Positions 45,499-55,683 are shown, counted from the stretch's first letter. The stretch: DNA of 64,000 nucleotides from Oxalobacter aliiformigenes (GCF_027116575.1 NZ_CP098252.1:62001-126000), one strand, 5' to 3'. Translations and numbers: made by a program. The notes: generated by a model not told the origin, from the sequence alone.

Positions 45499-47028
45499 AT
45501 GCATATCCTGTCAATCATCGTTTTTCTGGTATTAATTGCACTGACGCTTGTCATTACGGCCAGAGCGGCGAAAAAGGTCAAGACAGACAAGGACTTTTAT
45601 GCAGCCGGCGGAGAAATACCCGGCTGGCAAAATGGATTGGCCATTGCCGGCGAATTCATGGCGTCTGGCGCATTTCTGGGAATTGCAGGCCTGATCGCAT
45701 TTCACGGACTGGACGGAGAAATTTTCTCGATCTGCTGGTTCGCCTCGTTCTTTGTCGTTCTGGTTCTGGTTGCCGAGGTGATCCGCAATTCAGGCAAATA
45801 CACTTTCATCGACATCGTTTCCTACCGGCTCAACCAGAAATCGATACGTCCCGCAGTCGCCGTGACGGTATTTATTGTCAGCCTGACCTACCTGATACCG
45901 CAAATGGTTGCCGCCGGTGCATTGAGCAAAATACTGTTCGGCATTTCGGATACGCTGGGTATCCTGATCGTGGGAGGTCTCATGATCGTGTATGTGGTTC
46001 TGGGAGGGATGATGGCCGCCACCTGGGTTCAGTCCCTGAAAGCCATTCTTTTGCTGGCAGCCGGTTACCTGCTGGCCTGGCTGACCATGTCCCATTTCAA
46101 CTTTTCCGTCGCCAGTCTCTTCGATGCGGTCGTCCATTCCCCTGAACTCGGCGAAAAATGGGTGCAACAGGGAGGATGGCTGCGCAACCCCATTGAAAGA
46201 TATTCTCTCGGTCTGAGTCTGCTCTTCGGTACGGCAGCCATGCCGCACGTTCTGATGAGGCTGTTTACCGTCAAATCCAAGGAACAGGCACAAAAAAGCG
46301 CCCTGTGGACCATGCTTTTCATGGGAATGTTCCACATGATCACGTTCATTTTCGGATTGGGTGCCGCCGTACTGGTCGGCAAGGAAGCGATTTATGCAAT
46401 GGATCCGGGAGGCAATCTCGCCACCCCCATGCTGGCACAGTTTGTTGCCGGAGGCGCGAACTCTTTCACTGGTGAACTGTTCATGGCCTTTATCGTCTCC
46501 ATCGCCTTCATTACTGTCATTGCAACCGTTTCAGGACTGTGCATTGCCGCATCGACTGCTTTCTCGTACGATTTCTGGTTCAAAGTCATCAAAAATGGCA
46601 GACAGGATCATACCGGCCAGATCAGAACCGCCAGAATTTCCGCCATTGCCATCGGTATTCTGGCCATTATCTGTTCACTTGCCATGAAGCACATGAACGT
46701 TGCATATCTTTCCGGCCTCGCCTTCTCTATCGCTGCAACGGTCAATCTTCCCACCATCATACTGGCGCTTTACTGGAAGAAACTGACGACAACCGGTGCT
46801 TTGATCGGCATTATCGGAGGAACTGTCATTTCCCTGTTCGCCGTTCTGACCGGACCATCGATCATGGGAGCGAATGCCCTCTTCCCATTAAGCAATCCGG
46901 GCATTGTCACCATCCCGCTCGGTTTTCTGATCACCTGTATCGCATCCTTGCTGACCGCGGACAAGGAAGCTGAACAGAAATATGTTGAATTGTCTGTCCG
47001 CTCGCATAGCGGTCTGGGCGCAGAATAA
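45499..47028 (+). CDS. ActP-like sodium:solute symporter
   Basis: A 509-residue SSS-family transporter with about 13 helices. The segment DKDFYAAGGEIPGWQNGLAI and GEFMASGAFLGIAGLI is that of the acetate/monocarboxylate branch (ActP). It forms an operon with the small membrane protein upstream (3-base gap) and the nitrilase downstream (17-base gap). It may import a carboxylate or the nitrilase's own substrate; which one is not decided by sequence. Confidence 0.88.
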   Translation: MHILSIIVFLVLIALTLVITARAAKKVKTDKDFYAAGGEIPGWQNGLAIAGEFMASGAFLGIAGLIAFHGLDGEIFSICWFASFFVVLVLVAEVIRNSGKYTFIDIVSYRLNQKSIRPAVAVTVFIVSLTYLIPQMVAAGALSKILFGISDTLGILIVGGLMIVYVVLGGMMAATWVQSLKAILLLAAGYLLAWLTMSHFNFSVASLFDAVVHSPELGEKWVQQGGWLRNPIERYSLGLSLLFGTAAMPHVLMRLFTVKSKEQAQKSALWTMLFMGMFHMITFIFGLGAAVLVGKEAIYAMDPGGNLATPMLAQFVAGGANSFTGELFMAFIVSIAFITVIATVSGLCIAASTAFSYDFWFKVIKNGRQDHTGQIRTARISAIAIGILAIICSLAMKHMNVAYLSGLAFSIAATVNLPTIILALYWKKLTTTGALIGIIGGTVISLFAVLTGPSIMGANALFPLSNPGIVTIPLGFLITCIASLLTADKEAEQKYVELSVRSHSGLGAE

Positions 47029-47045
47029 ATGAAAGGACAATAAAG

Positions 47046-48089
47046 ATGAGTGGCGATAAATATCCAAAATTCAGGGCGGCAGCTGTTCAGGCCGCTCCTG
47101 TATTCCTCAACCGGGAAGCAACGATAGACAAAGTGGAAACGTTGCTCACGGAAGCGACGGCTAATAGTGCGAAACTGGTCGTCTTTCCGGAATCTTTTAT
47201 CCCCTGCTTTCCGGTATGGTGTCTGGTTCATGCGCCGATTGACCAACATCCGCTTTTCACAAGACTGTACGAAAATGCACTGGATGTCAAAAGCGACGCT
47301 TTCAGGAAACTGGCCAGCCTTGCCAAAAAATACAATGTATTCCTATCCATCGGCGTAACCGAGAAATCAGATTACAGTATGGGCGCCATGTGGAATACCA
47401 ACCTGTTATTCGACAGCAACGGCAATCTTGTCGGCAAGCATCGCAAAATCATGCCGACCTGGGCCGAGAAGCTGGTGCACAATTTCGGTGACGGTTCATC
47501 CCTGATTGTACATGAGACTGAAATCGGAAAACTGGGTGTACTGATCTGCGGCGAAAACACCAATACACTGGCAAGATACAGTATGGTTGCCCAGGGAGAA
47601 CAAGTGCATATCTCAACTTATCCGCCCTGTTGGCCGACAATGAGAAAGTCCACCATTTCGGGAGGATATAACATGAAAGATGTCATTCATGTCCGGGCCG
47701 CCTCTCATGCATTCGAAGGAAAAGTCTTCAACATCGCCTCATCCGGTGTTCTTGACGAGGATGCCATCAATCAGGTGGCAGGAGATGATGAAACGCTGAG
47801 GGAATTTCTGAAGAATGCCTGCCCGGCAGCGACAATGATTGTCGGTCCAGACGGCGAATATGCATCGGAACCCTTGGTCGGAGAAGAAGGGATTGTCTAT
47901 GCGGACATTGATATCAACAGGGAAATCGCCCTGAAGGGAGTTCACGACATTGTCGGTTCCTATCAGAGACTGGATATTTTTCAGCTTCATGTCAACAGGA
48001 CCAGACTGAAACCGGCTTATTTTTCCGAAGAGGAAAATGGTACGTCTGTTCCCGAAGAAAATACCAATGACGAAGCTGATGTCATTTGA
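47046..48089 (+). CDS. Nitrilase-family carbon-nitrogen hydrolase
   Basis: A 347-residue hydrolase of the nitrilase superfamily. The catalytic triad is Glu49 (VVFPESF), Lys134 (GKHRKIMPT) and Cys168 (VLICGENTN). The size and C-terminal extension fit nitrilases or cyanide hydratase-like enzymes better than the shorter amidases. The following HISTYPPCWPT stretch is also typical. Products would be an acid and ammonia. Linked by a 17-base gap to the ActP-like symporter. Confidence 0.88.
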   Translation: MSGDKYPKFRAAAVQAAPVFLNREATIDKVETLLTEATANSAKLVVFPESFIPCFPVWCLVHAPIDQHPLFTRLYENALDVKSDAFRKLASLAKKYNVFLSIGVTEKSDYSMGAMWNTNLLFDSNGNLVGKHRKIMPTWAEKLVHNFGDGSSLIVHETEIGKLGVLICGENTNTLARYSMVAQGEQVHISTYPPCWPTMRKSTISGGYNMKDVIHVRAASHAFEGKVFNIASSGVLDEDAINQVAGDDETLREFLKNACPAATMIVGPDGEYASEPLVGEEGIVYADIDINREIALKGVHDIVGSYQRLDIFQLHVNRTRLKPAYFSEEENGTSVPEENTNDEADVI

Positions 48090-48107
48090 CCGGCTGTCGC
48101 GACAAAA

Positions 48108-48138
48108 AACGGATTCGGCAGAAAATACCGAATCCGTT
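48108..48138 (-). terminator. Terminator after the GNAT gene
   Basis: AACGGATTCGG pairs with CCGAATCCGTT; on the minus strand the stem is followed by a T-run (the A-run at 48104-48109 on the plus strand). It lies 20 bases past the GNAT stop, and may also end the nitrilase operon. Confidence 0.7.
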
Positions 48139-48157
48139 ATATTCCGGAATCCCGATG

Positions 48158-48826
48158 TCAATATGATGGTGGATTTTCCGGATGATTCGAGGATTTCACC
48201 ACTTTCTCCGGAGAAACCGGATTTCTGAGCCAGCGAACGGCATTGCGCATTCTTCCATTTAACGCATAGTCCAGAGAAGCGGCTTTTTCTTCGGCGTGTT
48301 CCCGCCGGAAGCTTTCTGAATCAGGACCCGGCAGATGCAAATAACCATCGACCTCGCCATGATCCTTGTGAATTTTCATTCCTGCCTTTTCTGCTATACA
48401 CAGCATAGGCTTGTTTGAGGCCAGACAATGGATATAAAGTGTATTGACATGATGATTACGGCAATGAATCGCCGCTCTGTCAAACAGTTTTGTTCCCACA
48501 TTTTTCCGCCTCATCGGTGCAGAAACCGAAACACCGAATTCTGCGACCCGGTCGGTACGCTCTCCCTCCAGAGCTGGCAAGGAAACCGGATCCAGAAATG
48601 CCAAGTGTCCGACGCCCACCAGATTGTATGTACTTTCATAAACGCCGAAAACCGTATCCCGGGTAAAATCGATACGTTGAACATACCGGCTGACCGCTTC
48701 ATCTGGCAAGGCGGCTCCGAAACGCAATCTTCTGTCCGACGGACTCAATCCCAGAAAATGGTTGAGCATAAAAGGCCGATCCTGTTCGGAAAGTTCCTTG
48801 ATGAAAATGACAGGACTATTCTTCAT
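48158..48826 (-). CDS. GNAT-family N-acetyltransferase
   Basis: A 222-residue protein with a GNAT core: FGVYESTYNLVGVGHLAFLD, then AEFGVSVSAPMRRKNVGTKLFDRA, in which MRRKNVGT is the acetyl-CoA-binding loop, and IAEKAGMKI near the end of the fold. The start at 48826 (MKNSPVIFIKELSEQD) is chosen because the upstream frame to 49057 lies inside cca in another frame. The acceptor is unknown. It follows cca by 55 bases. Confidence 0.83.
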   Translation of the reverse strand: MKNSPVIFIKELSEQDRPFMLNHFLGLSPSDRRLRFGAALPDEAVSRYVQRIDFTRDTVFGVYESTYNLVGVGHLAFLDPVSLPALEGERTDRVAEFGVSVSAPMRRKNVGTKLFDRAAIHCRNHHVNTLYIHCLASNKPMLCIAEKAGMKIHKDHGEVDGYLHLPGPDSESFRREHAEEKAASLDYALNGRMRNAVRWLRNPVSPEKVVKSSNHPENPPSY

Positions 48827-48881
48827 ACGCTTTTTCCGATCGGATAACGTGGGAAAACATTTCAGCCACTCAAATGATATT

Positions 48882-50165
48882 TCAGGGGATCGCGTCTTTT
48901 TTGCCGACCTCGATTTTCTTGATATGCCCGAAACGCATGGCATTGACGGCATCCGCAGCGGCATCAACGCGTGCATTATGCAATGCGCGGGGAATTTCCT
49001 CGGAAGCGTCATCCATGGACTGGATAATGGCCGCGGCATCAATACTTTTGGCAGCATTCAAAATCATCATCCAGTAATCCCTCTGGGGAAAAGGAATGTC
49101 TTCAAAGCTGACTGTATCCGATTTACGCCCCCTTAAATCACATTCCGTCGCATTGATCACATCAACGAACCGTTCCGGACGGCGAAAGGCATCGCACCGT
49201 TCCAGTACCATGACAGCCGTCTTCGAACGCAACTCGGAACTGCGCCGGATATTGCCATGTTCTCTGGCTGTCATGACCGCAATATCGCGATACATGTTCG
49301 AAACATGCAATCGGCGGCAAACATTATCGACCAGTGGAGCGCCCCGCTCTTCATGGGCGCGGTGATGAGGCCACTGGTTGGAAGGCGTCGTCCCCTTCCC
49401 GAGATCATGCAAGAGGACGGCAAAACGAACGGTCAGCGGATAATTTTTCCTGGCGGAATAATCCAGTGCCAGCATCGTATGAAGTCCCGCATATATTTCG
49501 GGATGATATTTTTCAGGTTGGGGAACATTCCACAACGCCTCGATCTCGGGAAAGAGACGTGCCAGGGCGCCGCACTCATGCATGACACTGATCATGCGTG
49601 AAGGTTTTTCTTCCATCAATCCCTGAGACAATTCTTTCCAGATTCTTTCCGGAACAAGTGCATCCACCTCACCGGAAGAAACCATGTTTTTCATCAATTC
49701 CATGGTTTCAGGCGCTACCGAAAAATCCGTGTATCTTGCCGCAAAACGTGCCAGCCGGAGAATCCTGACAGGATCTTCACTGAATGCCGTCGAAACATGA
49801 CGGAGCACTTTTCCCTCAATATCTCTTTTTCCTCCAAAAGGATCGATCAGTTCACCTTCTTCGGACATAGCCATTGCATTGATCGTCAAATCCCTGCGAA
49901 GCAGATCTTCTTCGAGTGTCACATCAGGAGATGCATGAAACACAAATCCTTTATAACCCGGCGCCACTTTTCTTTCTGTGCGCGCCAGCGCATACTCCTG
50001 CCTAGTTTCAGGATGGAGGAAAACCGGAAAATCCTTTCCGACCGGCTTGAATCCCAACGATAACATTTCTTCGACAGTAGAACCGACGACGACATAATCA
50101 ACGTCATGAACAGGGCGTCTCATGACTTTATCCCGTACAGCGCCACCAACGGTGTATATTTTCAT
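48882..50165 (-). CDS. cca: CCA-adding tRNA nucleotidyltransferase
   Basis: A 427-residue class II enzyme that repairs or adds the CCA end of tRNAs. The N-terminal MKIYTVGGAVRDKVMRRPVH has the GGAVRD motif and the metal-binding DVD at residues 21-23; RRDLTINAMA is the next conserved block. The C-terminal HD domain is seen in VLLHDLGKGTTP and HHRAHEERG, as in the multifunctional E. coli-type enzyme. The tRNAs seen in this window already encode CCA, so repair would be the main task for them. Confidence 0.95.
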   Translation of the reverse strand: MKIYTVGGAVRDKVMRRPVHDVDYVVVGSTVEEMLSLGFKPVGKDFPVFLHPETRQEYALARTERKVAPGYKGFVFHASPDVTLEEDLLRRDLTINAMAMSEEGELIDPFGGKRDIEGKVLRHVSTAFSEDPVRILRLARFAARYTDFSVAPETMELMKNMVSSGEVDALVPERIWKELSQGLMEEKPSRMISVMHECGALARLFPEIEALWNVPQPEKYHPEIYAGLHTMLALDYSARKNYPLTVRFAVLLHDLGKGTTPSNQWPHHRAHEERGAPLVDNVCRRLHVSNMYRDIAVMTAREHGNIRRSSELRSKTAVMVLERCDAFRRPERFVDVINATECDLRGRKSDTVSFEDIPFPQRDYWMMILNAAKSIDAAAIIQSMDDASEEIPRALHNARVDAAADAVNAMRFGHIKKIEVGKKDAIP

Positions 50166-50286
50166 AAGTTCTATTCGATAAAATAATCTTGGCAGACATT
50201 CTGGCAGAAAACTGTTTCATACCATTTTGCCCGGGTTTCCTTACTCTTTTTCCAACTGTCTAAATTATAAATGTTTTTCAGATTTT

Positions 50287-52206
50287 TCACGGAGTGACGA
50301 CACCCAGCCGCTTTTTCAGGGACTGGGGCTTTCCTTCAAATAACGCGGCATAATAAGTCGCATTGGACATCACATTCTTGACATAATCGCGTGTCTCGGA
50401 AAAAGGAATCGTTTCCGCGAATATCGCGCCGTCAACCGTCCTCGACAATGTCGTCTTCCAGTTTTTCGGTCTCCGGGGACCGGCGTTGTAAGCAGCCGTA
50501 GCCAGTACCTGGGAACCTTCCAGATCATTCAATACCATATTCAGGTAATTGGTCCCCAGTAAAATATTGGTTTCAAGGCTGTTGATTTTTCCCGGACGGT
50601 ATTCACTCAATCCGATTTTACGGGCGACGTATTTTGCCGTAGCGGGCATGACCTGCATCAAACCGGATGCACCGACGGAAGATTGTGCGTTCATGACAAA
50701 ACGGGATTCCTGCCTGACCAGTCCATAAGTCCACGCCATATCCAGCCCCAACTGTTCCGTCGCCGCCCGGACAGTTTCCTTGAAAGGTGCCGGAAAACGT
50801 TGGGTGAAATCCACTTCGTCCCGAGTCCTGTCCGACGTATTGACCATCCGGTCCAGCATGTTTATTTTTCCGGCATACTCGGCAGCCGCCAGCAGCTGAT
50901 GCTCGTCCATTTTACGCAATTGCCAGTTCCATTCCCGGATACCTTCGAAACGCCAGTTCATTTTAAAAAATTTCTGCGCCAGCTGAAAACCCGGGTTACT
51001 GGACATGGCAGCGATTTCCGCCTCGGAAAAAGTCTTCCGGTTCCCGTTGACACTGATCTTTCTGCCCAATTCTTCCTGAGCCAGCTGCCCGTAAAAGTGA
51101 TATTGGTCGGCAATGGACGAAAACAGCTTGTGTGCCTGTTCCCTCTGTTCCAGTGCGACAAGCGCCCGCCCCTTCCAGTAAATCCATGCCGGATCTTTTT
51201 GCAGAGAAACAGGCATTTGATTGATCCATTCATGAACCAGACGCCAATTCTGTTTGCGCAATGCCGCCCTGACTTTCCATTCATGGGCATAAGGTGAAAT
51301 ATCGGCTGGAGAAACAGATGCCTTCTTCCAGTATTCCAAAGCATCCGGAGACAACGCGACGGAAGCCACAAGAGCAATTGCCGACCAGCCGGTCGCCTGT
51401 TCTTTCCGGCTGAGCGAAGATGAAGCCTCGTCCAGATACTGCGCCGCCAGTGTCGGGTCTTTTTTGGCCAGCCTGCCTAACGCCAGCAAATACACTTCAT
51501 GTGAAGACCGGCTTGTTCCGGTTCCCTGATCCAGAACAGAGGCCGGTATTTCCATCGCTTTCGAAACTTCCGCTTTGGATACGCCGGACAGGGTAGCGAA
51601 ACGGATCGCCAAGGCCGTCAGATTATTCTCCGAAGCCAGCCTGCTTTGAAACCAGATATCGTCCTCGACAAACTGCTTTCTGCTGAAAAGATCGGAAACC
51701 AGTGCATAACAGGCTTCACCGTATTTTCTGGGTTTGACGAGAAGCGTGCGCGCGTCTTTCGAGACATTCAATCCCTTGTCTGCCCTGGACATCAGAGCAT
51801 AGCATTTGACCTGCGTATCGTCATTCAATACGAAAAACGGATAATGTTTGTCAAAACTGGCCCAGTTTCCATTGCGTCCCTGTATGAGCAGCCAGTCATT
51901 CCTCAAACGATCGGCAATCGCGCTTCCTTTGTACCTGGACAAGTAGGTATCTACTTCCTCCTCACTGGCATTGCGCAAATCGGATTTGAGAAGATAATAG
52001 TCGACATAAGAAGGAACCGGATAATCTTTCAGACTGTCGGCCAACCGGGTTGCACGTGCGGCATCTTCTTTACGTGCGGCATCTCTAAGTTGCCGGAAAG
52101 ATTCGTCCTGGGCCGTTGTCGTCGTCAAATCCCGAGAGGCTTCAGCATATGGAAAAACAGCAAACGCCAAGACAAGCAGCAGCAAATTCCTGAATCGTGC
52201 AAACAT
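50287..52206 (-). CDS. slt: Soluble lytic murein transglycosylase
   Basis: A 639-residue periplasmic enzyme with a signal peptide (MFARFRNLLLLVLAFAVFPY then AEA), a long alpha-helical superhelix, and the C-terminal lysozyme-like domain. The catalytic glutamate is in YGLVRQESRFVMNAQSSVGA followed by SGLMQVMPATAKYVA. The start at 52206 follows GAGAGG; the frame extension to 52344 is not supported. It divides peptidoglycan with formation of 1,6-anhydromuramic acid. It is divergent from the cyclo-ligase gene by 34 bases. Confidence 0.93.
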   Translation of the reverse strand: MFARFRNLLLLVLAFAVFPYAEASRDLTTTTAQDESFRQLRDAARKEDAARATRLADSLKDYPVPSYVDYYLLKSDLRNASEEEVDTYLSRYKGSAIADRLRNDWLLIQGRNGNWASFDKHYPFFVLNDDTQVKCYALMSRADKGLNVSKDARTLLVKPRKYGEACYALVSDLFSRKQFVEDDIWFQSRLASENNLTALAIRFATLSGVSKAEVSKAMEIPASVLDQGTGTSRSSHEVYLLALGRLAKKDPTLAAQYLDEASSSLSRKEQATGWSAIALVASVALSPDALEYWKKASVSPADISPYAHEWKVRAALRKQNWRLVHEWINQMPVSLQKDPAWIYWKGRALVALEQREQAHKLFSSIADQYHFYGQLAQEELGRKISVNGNRKTFSEAEIAAMSSNPGFQLAQKFFKMNWRFEGIREWNWQLRKMDEHQLLAAAEYAGKINMLDRMVNTSDRTRDEVDFTQRFPAPFKETVRAATEQLGLDMAWTYGLVRQESRFVMNAQSSVGASGLMQVMPATAKYVARKIGLSEYRPGKINSLETNILLGTNYLNMVLNDLEGSQVLATAAYNAGPRRPKNWKTTLSRTVDGAIFAETIPFSETRDYVKNVMSNATYYAALFEGKPQSLKKRLGVVTP

Positions 52207-52240
52207 AGGAACCTCTCTTTTTACGGTATCTAAATTGTTT

Positions 52241-52837
52241 ATGAGTTTACCACCAGACCCTGATTTCAAGCACAGTGAACAGTCCGTATCGGCCGGATTC
52301 AAAAAAACATTGCGGAAAACACTTCTCGACATCCGAAAAAACATGACGGCCGACGAGCATGTCCGTTTCGATCATGAAATAGGCAGACAAGTTTCACTTT
52401 ATCTTCGTTCCAGAATGTTCAAAACAATAGGTGTCTATCTTCCTATCCGGAATGAACCGGATTTGCTGGAGTTATACGAAGAACTGTCTGCCAAAATGCA
52501 TTTATCCCTGCCTGTCACCATCGACAAAGACCAGCCGCTGCAATTCGTCAGATGGAAACCCGGCGACCCGCTTGTCAAAGGAGACTATAATGTTTCCATT
52601 CCCGCAATGCGGGAACCTGTCGATATGCCTGAAGTCTTGCTGATTCCCTGTGTCGGTTATACGGTCAACCGTTTCCGGCTGGGATATGGCGGAGGGTTCT
52701 TCGACAGAACGCTGGCGGAACACCCCGATACCCATACCATCGGGATCGCCTACTCCTGCCTTTTAACGGATTTTCCAACCGAAGAAAACGATATTCCTCT
52801 TCGATGCATTATTACGGAAACAGGAATTATGCTTTAA
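52241..52837 (+). CDS. 5-formyltetrahydrofolate cyclo-ligase
   Basis: A 198-residue ATP-dependent enzyme that converts 5-formyl-THF to 5,10-methenyl-THF. The C-terminal IPCVGYTVNRFRLGYGGGFF followed by DRTLAE is the family signature; the N-terminal FKKTLRKTLLDIRKNM carries the substrate-binding basic residues. The ATG at 52241 is used; TTG 52235 is less likely. The E. coli gene is called fau (ygfA). Confidence 0.93.
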   Translation: MSLPPDPDFKHSEQSVSAGFKKTLRKTLLDIRKNMTADEHVRFDHEIGRQVSLYLRSRMFKTIGVYLPIRNEPDLLELYEELSAKMHLSLPVTIDKDQPLQFVRWKPGDPLVKGDYNVSIPAMREPVDMPEVLLIPCVGYTVNRFRLGYGGGFFDRTLAEHPDTHTIGIAYSCLLTDFPTEENDIPLRCIITETGIML

Positions 52838-52867
52838 TTCTGTTTTCCCGATTTGTTTTGTGCCGTC

Positions 52868-53854
52868 ATGCGTATTCTTATCGTTCGTGTTTCATCTCTG
52901 GGTGATGTCGTTCACAATCTGCCCGTCCTGGCCGATATCCACCGGCATTTTCCGGATGCGGTTATTGACTGGGTTGTTGAAGAACCCTACGTCGGACTTG
53001 TGAAACAGAACAGATACGTCAATGAAGTCATTCCCTTTGCCCTGAGACGATGGAGAAAAAACATTTTTTCATCGGCGACCCGAAAAGAATTCAGGAAATT
53101 CCTGAACCGTCTGAAGCAAAATGCCTACGATTATGTATTCGATACCCAGGGCCTGATCAAAACCGGAGTGATCATGGGATTCGCACGGACTGTGGAACAC
53201 GGCAAAAAAATCGGGCTTGCCCACAAGACAGATGGTTCGGGATACGAACCCTTGTCACGCATTTTCCATGACGAAAGCATATCGGTAGAAAAACACATCC
53301 ATGTCGTTACAAGAGGCCGGGAGGTTGTTGCCAAGGCACTTGGCTATACCATTGATCCGGTTCCCGATTTTGGCCTTCTCACTCCTGCTCTCACACCGGA
53401 ATGGTTACCTGAACGGCCTTATGCTGTCTTTTTTCACGGGACATCGCGCGATTCAAAAAAATGGCCCCGAAAAAACTGGGTCGATATCGGACATATCCTG
53501 ACGGAAAACGGACTCTGCATCTTGTTGCCCTGGGGATCTGCAAAAGAAAAGGAAGAAGCCGAATCGCTTGCCGCTGCCATTCCCGGTTCGCGAATTCTGC
53601 CACGGCTATCCATAACGGATACTGTCACCTTAACCGGCAAAGCGGCTTTTATCGTCGGTGTCGACACCGGACTGTCCCATCTTGCAGCGGCCTTCGACAA
53701 ACCGACTGTCCAGATCTACTGCAATATTCCACGATGGCGTACCTGTGCTGACTGGTCAGACAATATCATCAGTCTTGGCGGAGAACATGAAATACCGACA
53801 TTACATGAGGTGAAAGCGGCCGTACAGAAACTGCTGCTGCATGCAAGCAAATAG
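52868..53854 (+). CDS. waaC: Lipopolysaccharide heptosyltransferase I
   Basis: A 328-residue GT9 glycosyltransferase adding the first heptose to Kdo in the LPS core. The N-terminal MRILIVRVSSLGDVVHNLPV and the C-terminal AAFIVGVDTGLSHLAAAFDK are both characteristic. The start at 52868 is chosen since WaaC proteins begin MRILIV. It is in the same direction as the cyclo-ligase gene, with a 30-base gap. Notably the diaA-type sugar-phosphate isomerase gene lies nearby. Confidence 0.93.
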   Translation: MRILIVRVSSLGDVVHNLPVLADIHRHFPDAVIDWVVEEPYVGLVKQNRYVNEVIPFALRRWRKNIFSSATRKEFRKFLNRLKQNAYDYVFDTQGLIKTGVIMGFARTVEHGKKIGLAHKTDGSGYEPLSRIFHDESISVEKHIHVVTRGREVVAKALGYTIDPVPDFGLLTPALTPEWLPERPYAVFFHGTSRDSKKWPRKNWVDIGHILTENGLCILLPWGSAKEKEEAESLAAAIPGSRILPRLSITDTVTLTGKAAFIVGVDTGLSHLAAAFDKPTVQIYCNIPRWRTCADWSDNIISLGGEHEIPTLHEVKAAVQKLLLHASK

Positions 53855-53885
53855 CCGACCTGCCACCCGATCTCGGTTCCGTCCA

Positions 53886-54581
53886 CTATTGGGCATACTG
53901 TTCATCCCCTGCACCCGTACTGTTCGAATCCGTATTTCTTGGCGCAGACAAGGTAGACAGGCGCTGAAGTTCCTGATCGGAAATATAATCAAATACCTTC
54001 ACGACACGCTGTACGCCACTGACGCCACTTGCCACCCTTGCTGCCCGGTTACCTTCCTGTTCCGTCACCCGTCCCATCAGATAGACCGTACCACGCTCCG
54101 TTACCGTTTTCAACGATTGGGAAAACAATTGCTTGTCATCCACAAAACTGGCGGCGACCTTACCGGTAATCAGGGTATCGCTTGATCGGGATGTCAAACT
54201 CGACGGAGCGGCAATAACCAGCTCATTGACCACAGCCTCGACATTTTCAATCTGGGCAATGGCATTTCCCACAGCCTGTTTCATCGCTTCATTCTGGACT
54301 TCTCCTGTCAACAGAACCTTGCGATTGAAACTGGTCACATTGACATGGCCTTTCTCGCCCACCAGATTGGAAGCGGTATTTTCTCCCTTGAGCAGAATGA
54401 TTTTATCTTCAGTTTGGGCACCCAGTGTGCGTCTGTCCGTTGCGGCCATCGAACCGCTGACAGCCCCGCTGGCCATCATAACCGGAACACAAGAAGGAAG
54501 TGCACACAACATGGCACTTCCGACAACCAGGACAGCCAGACGATGTTTCCAGATACTCCCTGATGAATTCTTTTTATTCAT
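53886..54581 (-). CDS. BON-domain outer-membrane lipoprotein (DolP/YraP-like)
   Basis: A 231-residue lipoprotein: the signal peptide ends at the lipobox LPSC, followed by two BON domains ([20 protein letters not shown] and the later [19 protein letters not shown]). E. coli DolP helps outer-membrane protein assembly and integrity. The position after yraN and diaA is the same as in E. coli and Burkholderiales. Its start codon overlaps the predicted end of the diaA frame, so translation is likely coupled. Confidence 0.9.
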   Translation of the reverse strand: MNKKNSSGSIWKHRLAVLVVGSAMLCALPSCVPVMMASGAVSGSMAATDRRTLGAQTEDKIILLKGENTASNLVGEKGHVNVTSFNRKVLLTGEVQNEAMKQAVGNAIAQIENVEAVVNELVIAAPSSLTSRSSDTLITGKVAASFVDDKQLFSQSLKTVTERGTVYLMGRVTEQEGNRAARVASGVSGVQRVVKVFDYISDQELQRLSTLSAPRNTDSNSTGAGDEQYAQ

Positions 54582-55169
54582 CTATGTCTTCTCCAAATAA
54601 TGCGGCATCGATTCCATCGCACAAACAATGAATCACCAATAAATGAACTTCCTGAATCCGTGCGGTTCTGTCATGCGGAACACAGATATGAATATCGGTT
54701 TCGGCAAGCATTTTCCCGATCGCTCCCCCCCTTTTCCCGTCAGGGCGATAACACTCATTTCCCTGTCGTGAGCGGCCTCAATGGCAGAAACAACATTGGA
54801 CGAATTCCCGGAAGTGGAGATAGCCAGCAACAAATCGCCCGGCTGGCCGAAAGCCTGGACCTGCTTGACGAAAACATCCTGATAACTGTAATCGTTACCC
54901 ACCGCAGTGAGAATGGAAGTATCGGTCGTCAGTGCCATCGCAGGCAATGGCAATCTTTCCTTTTCGAACCGTCCCACCAGTTCCGCGGCAAAATGCTGGC
55001 AATCGGCAGCAGAACCGCCATTACCGCAAGCCAGTATTTTGTTACCCTGCGTCAGCACTGAAAACATCAGGTCGGCAGCATTGGCAATCGGTTCTGCAAG
55101 AACGTCCGCCGCCCGCTTTTTCAGATCGGCACTTTCATTGAAATGCCCGAGTATTCTTTGATTTCTCAT
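54574..55169 (-). pseudogene. diaA: SIS-domain DiaA/GmhA-type gene, frameshifted in a G7 tract
   Basis: From ATG 55169 the frame gives a typical SIS protein ([34 protein letters not shown]) as far as VIALTGKGG, then goes wrong and stops at 54633 after 178 residues. The shift is at the G7 run (C7 on the plus strand, 54725-54731). With one more G the frame reads [20 protein letters not shown] and [20 protein letters not shown] and ends at 54574, overlapping the BON gene start as expected. Intact length would be 198 residues. The product would be the DnaA-binding DiaA or phosphoheptose isomerase. Confidence 0.88.
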
Positions 55170-55199
55170 CTATATCACGTGATTGAAAATATTTTTCAT

Positions 55200-55550
55200 C
55201 TAATGAACTTCAATAACATTTTTCAGCCATTGACATTCGGTGCCATCGAAAGCCACGACGTCGAAACGACATACCGGAATACGAGCGCAACCGAGCAGAT
55301 AGAACTTGGCGGTCCGGACCAGCCTCTGCTGCTTGGCTGGAGAAACACTGGCAGCAGCTCCCCCGAAAACACGATTCTTCCTTTTACGTACTTCTATAAA
55401 GACAAGTACCTCTCCCTCCAGCATAATCAAATCGATTTCTCCGAAGCGGCATCGAAAATTCCGCTCCACGACCTTCAATCCTCTTTCAGCCAGAAAGGAT
55501 AACGCTTTTTCCTCAGCTTTATAACCGATATTTTGTTTTTCAGCATGCAT
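55200..55550 (-). CDS. yraN: YraN-family endonuclease-like protein
   Basis: A 116-residue UPF0102 protein. The motif NFRCRFGEIDLIMLEGEVLV with the following FIEVRKRKN is the PD-(D/E)xK-like core of the family, here intact. The biological role is unsettled. It leads the leftward yraN-diaA-BON group with a 30-base gap to diaA. Confidence 0.93.
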   Translation of the reverse strand: MHAEKQNIGYKAEEKALSFLAERGLKVVERNFRCRFGEIDLIMLEGEVLVFIEVRKRKNRVFGGAAASVSPAKQQRLVRTAKFYLLGCARIPVCRFDVVAFDGTECQWLKNVIEVH

Positions 55551-55683
55551 TCAGAGAAAAATACCTGTCACATACCCAAAAGACAGAACATGAGCCTGCC
55601 CTGAAATTCACTTGTATTTACCCATCCACTCCATCACAATCCCGATATGAGAAAACGCTCATGAATACCTGAAGGAGTCGTCC

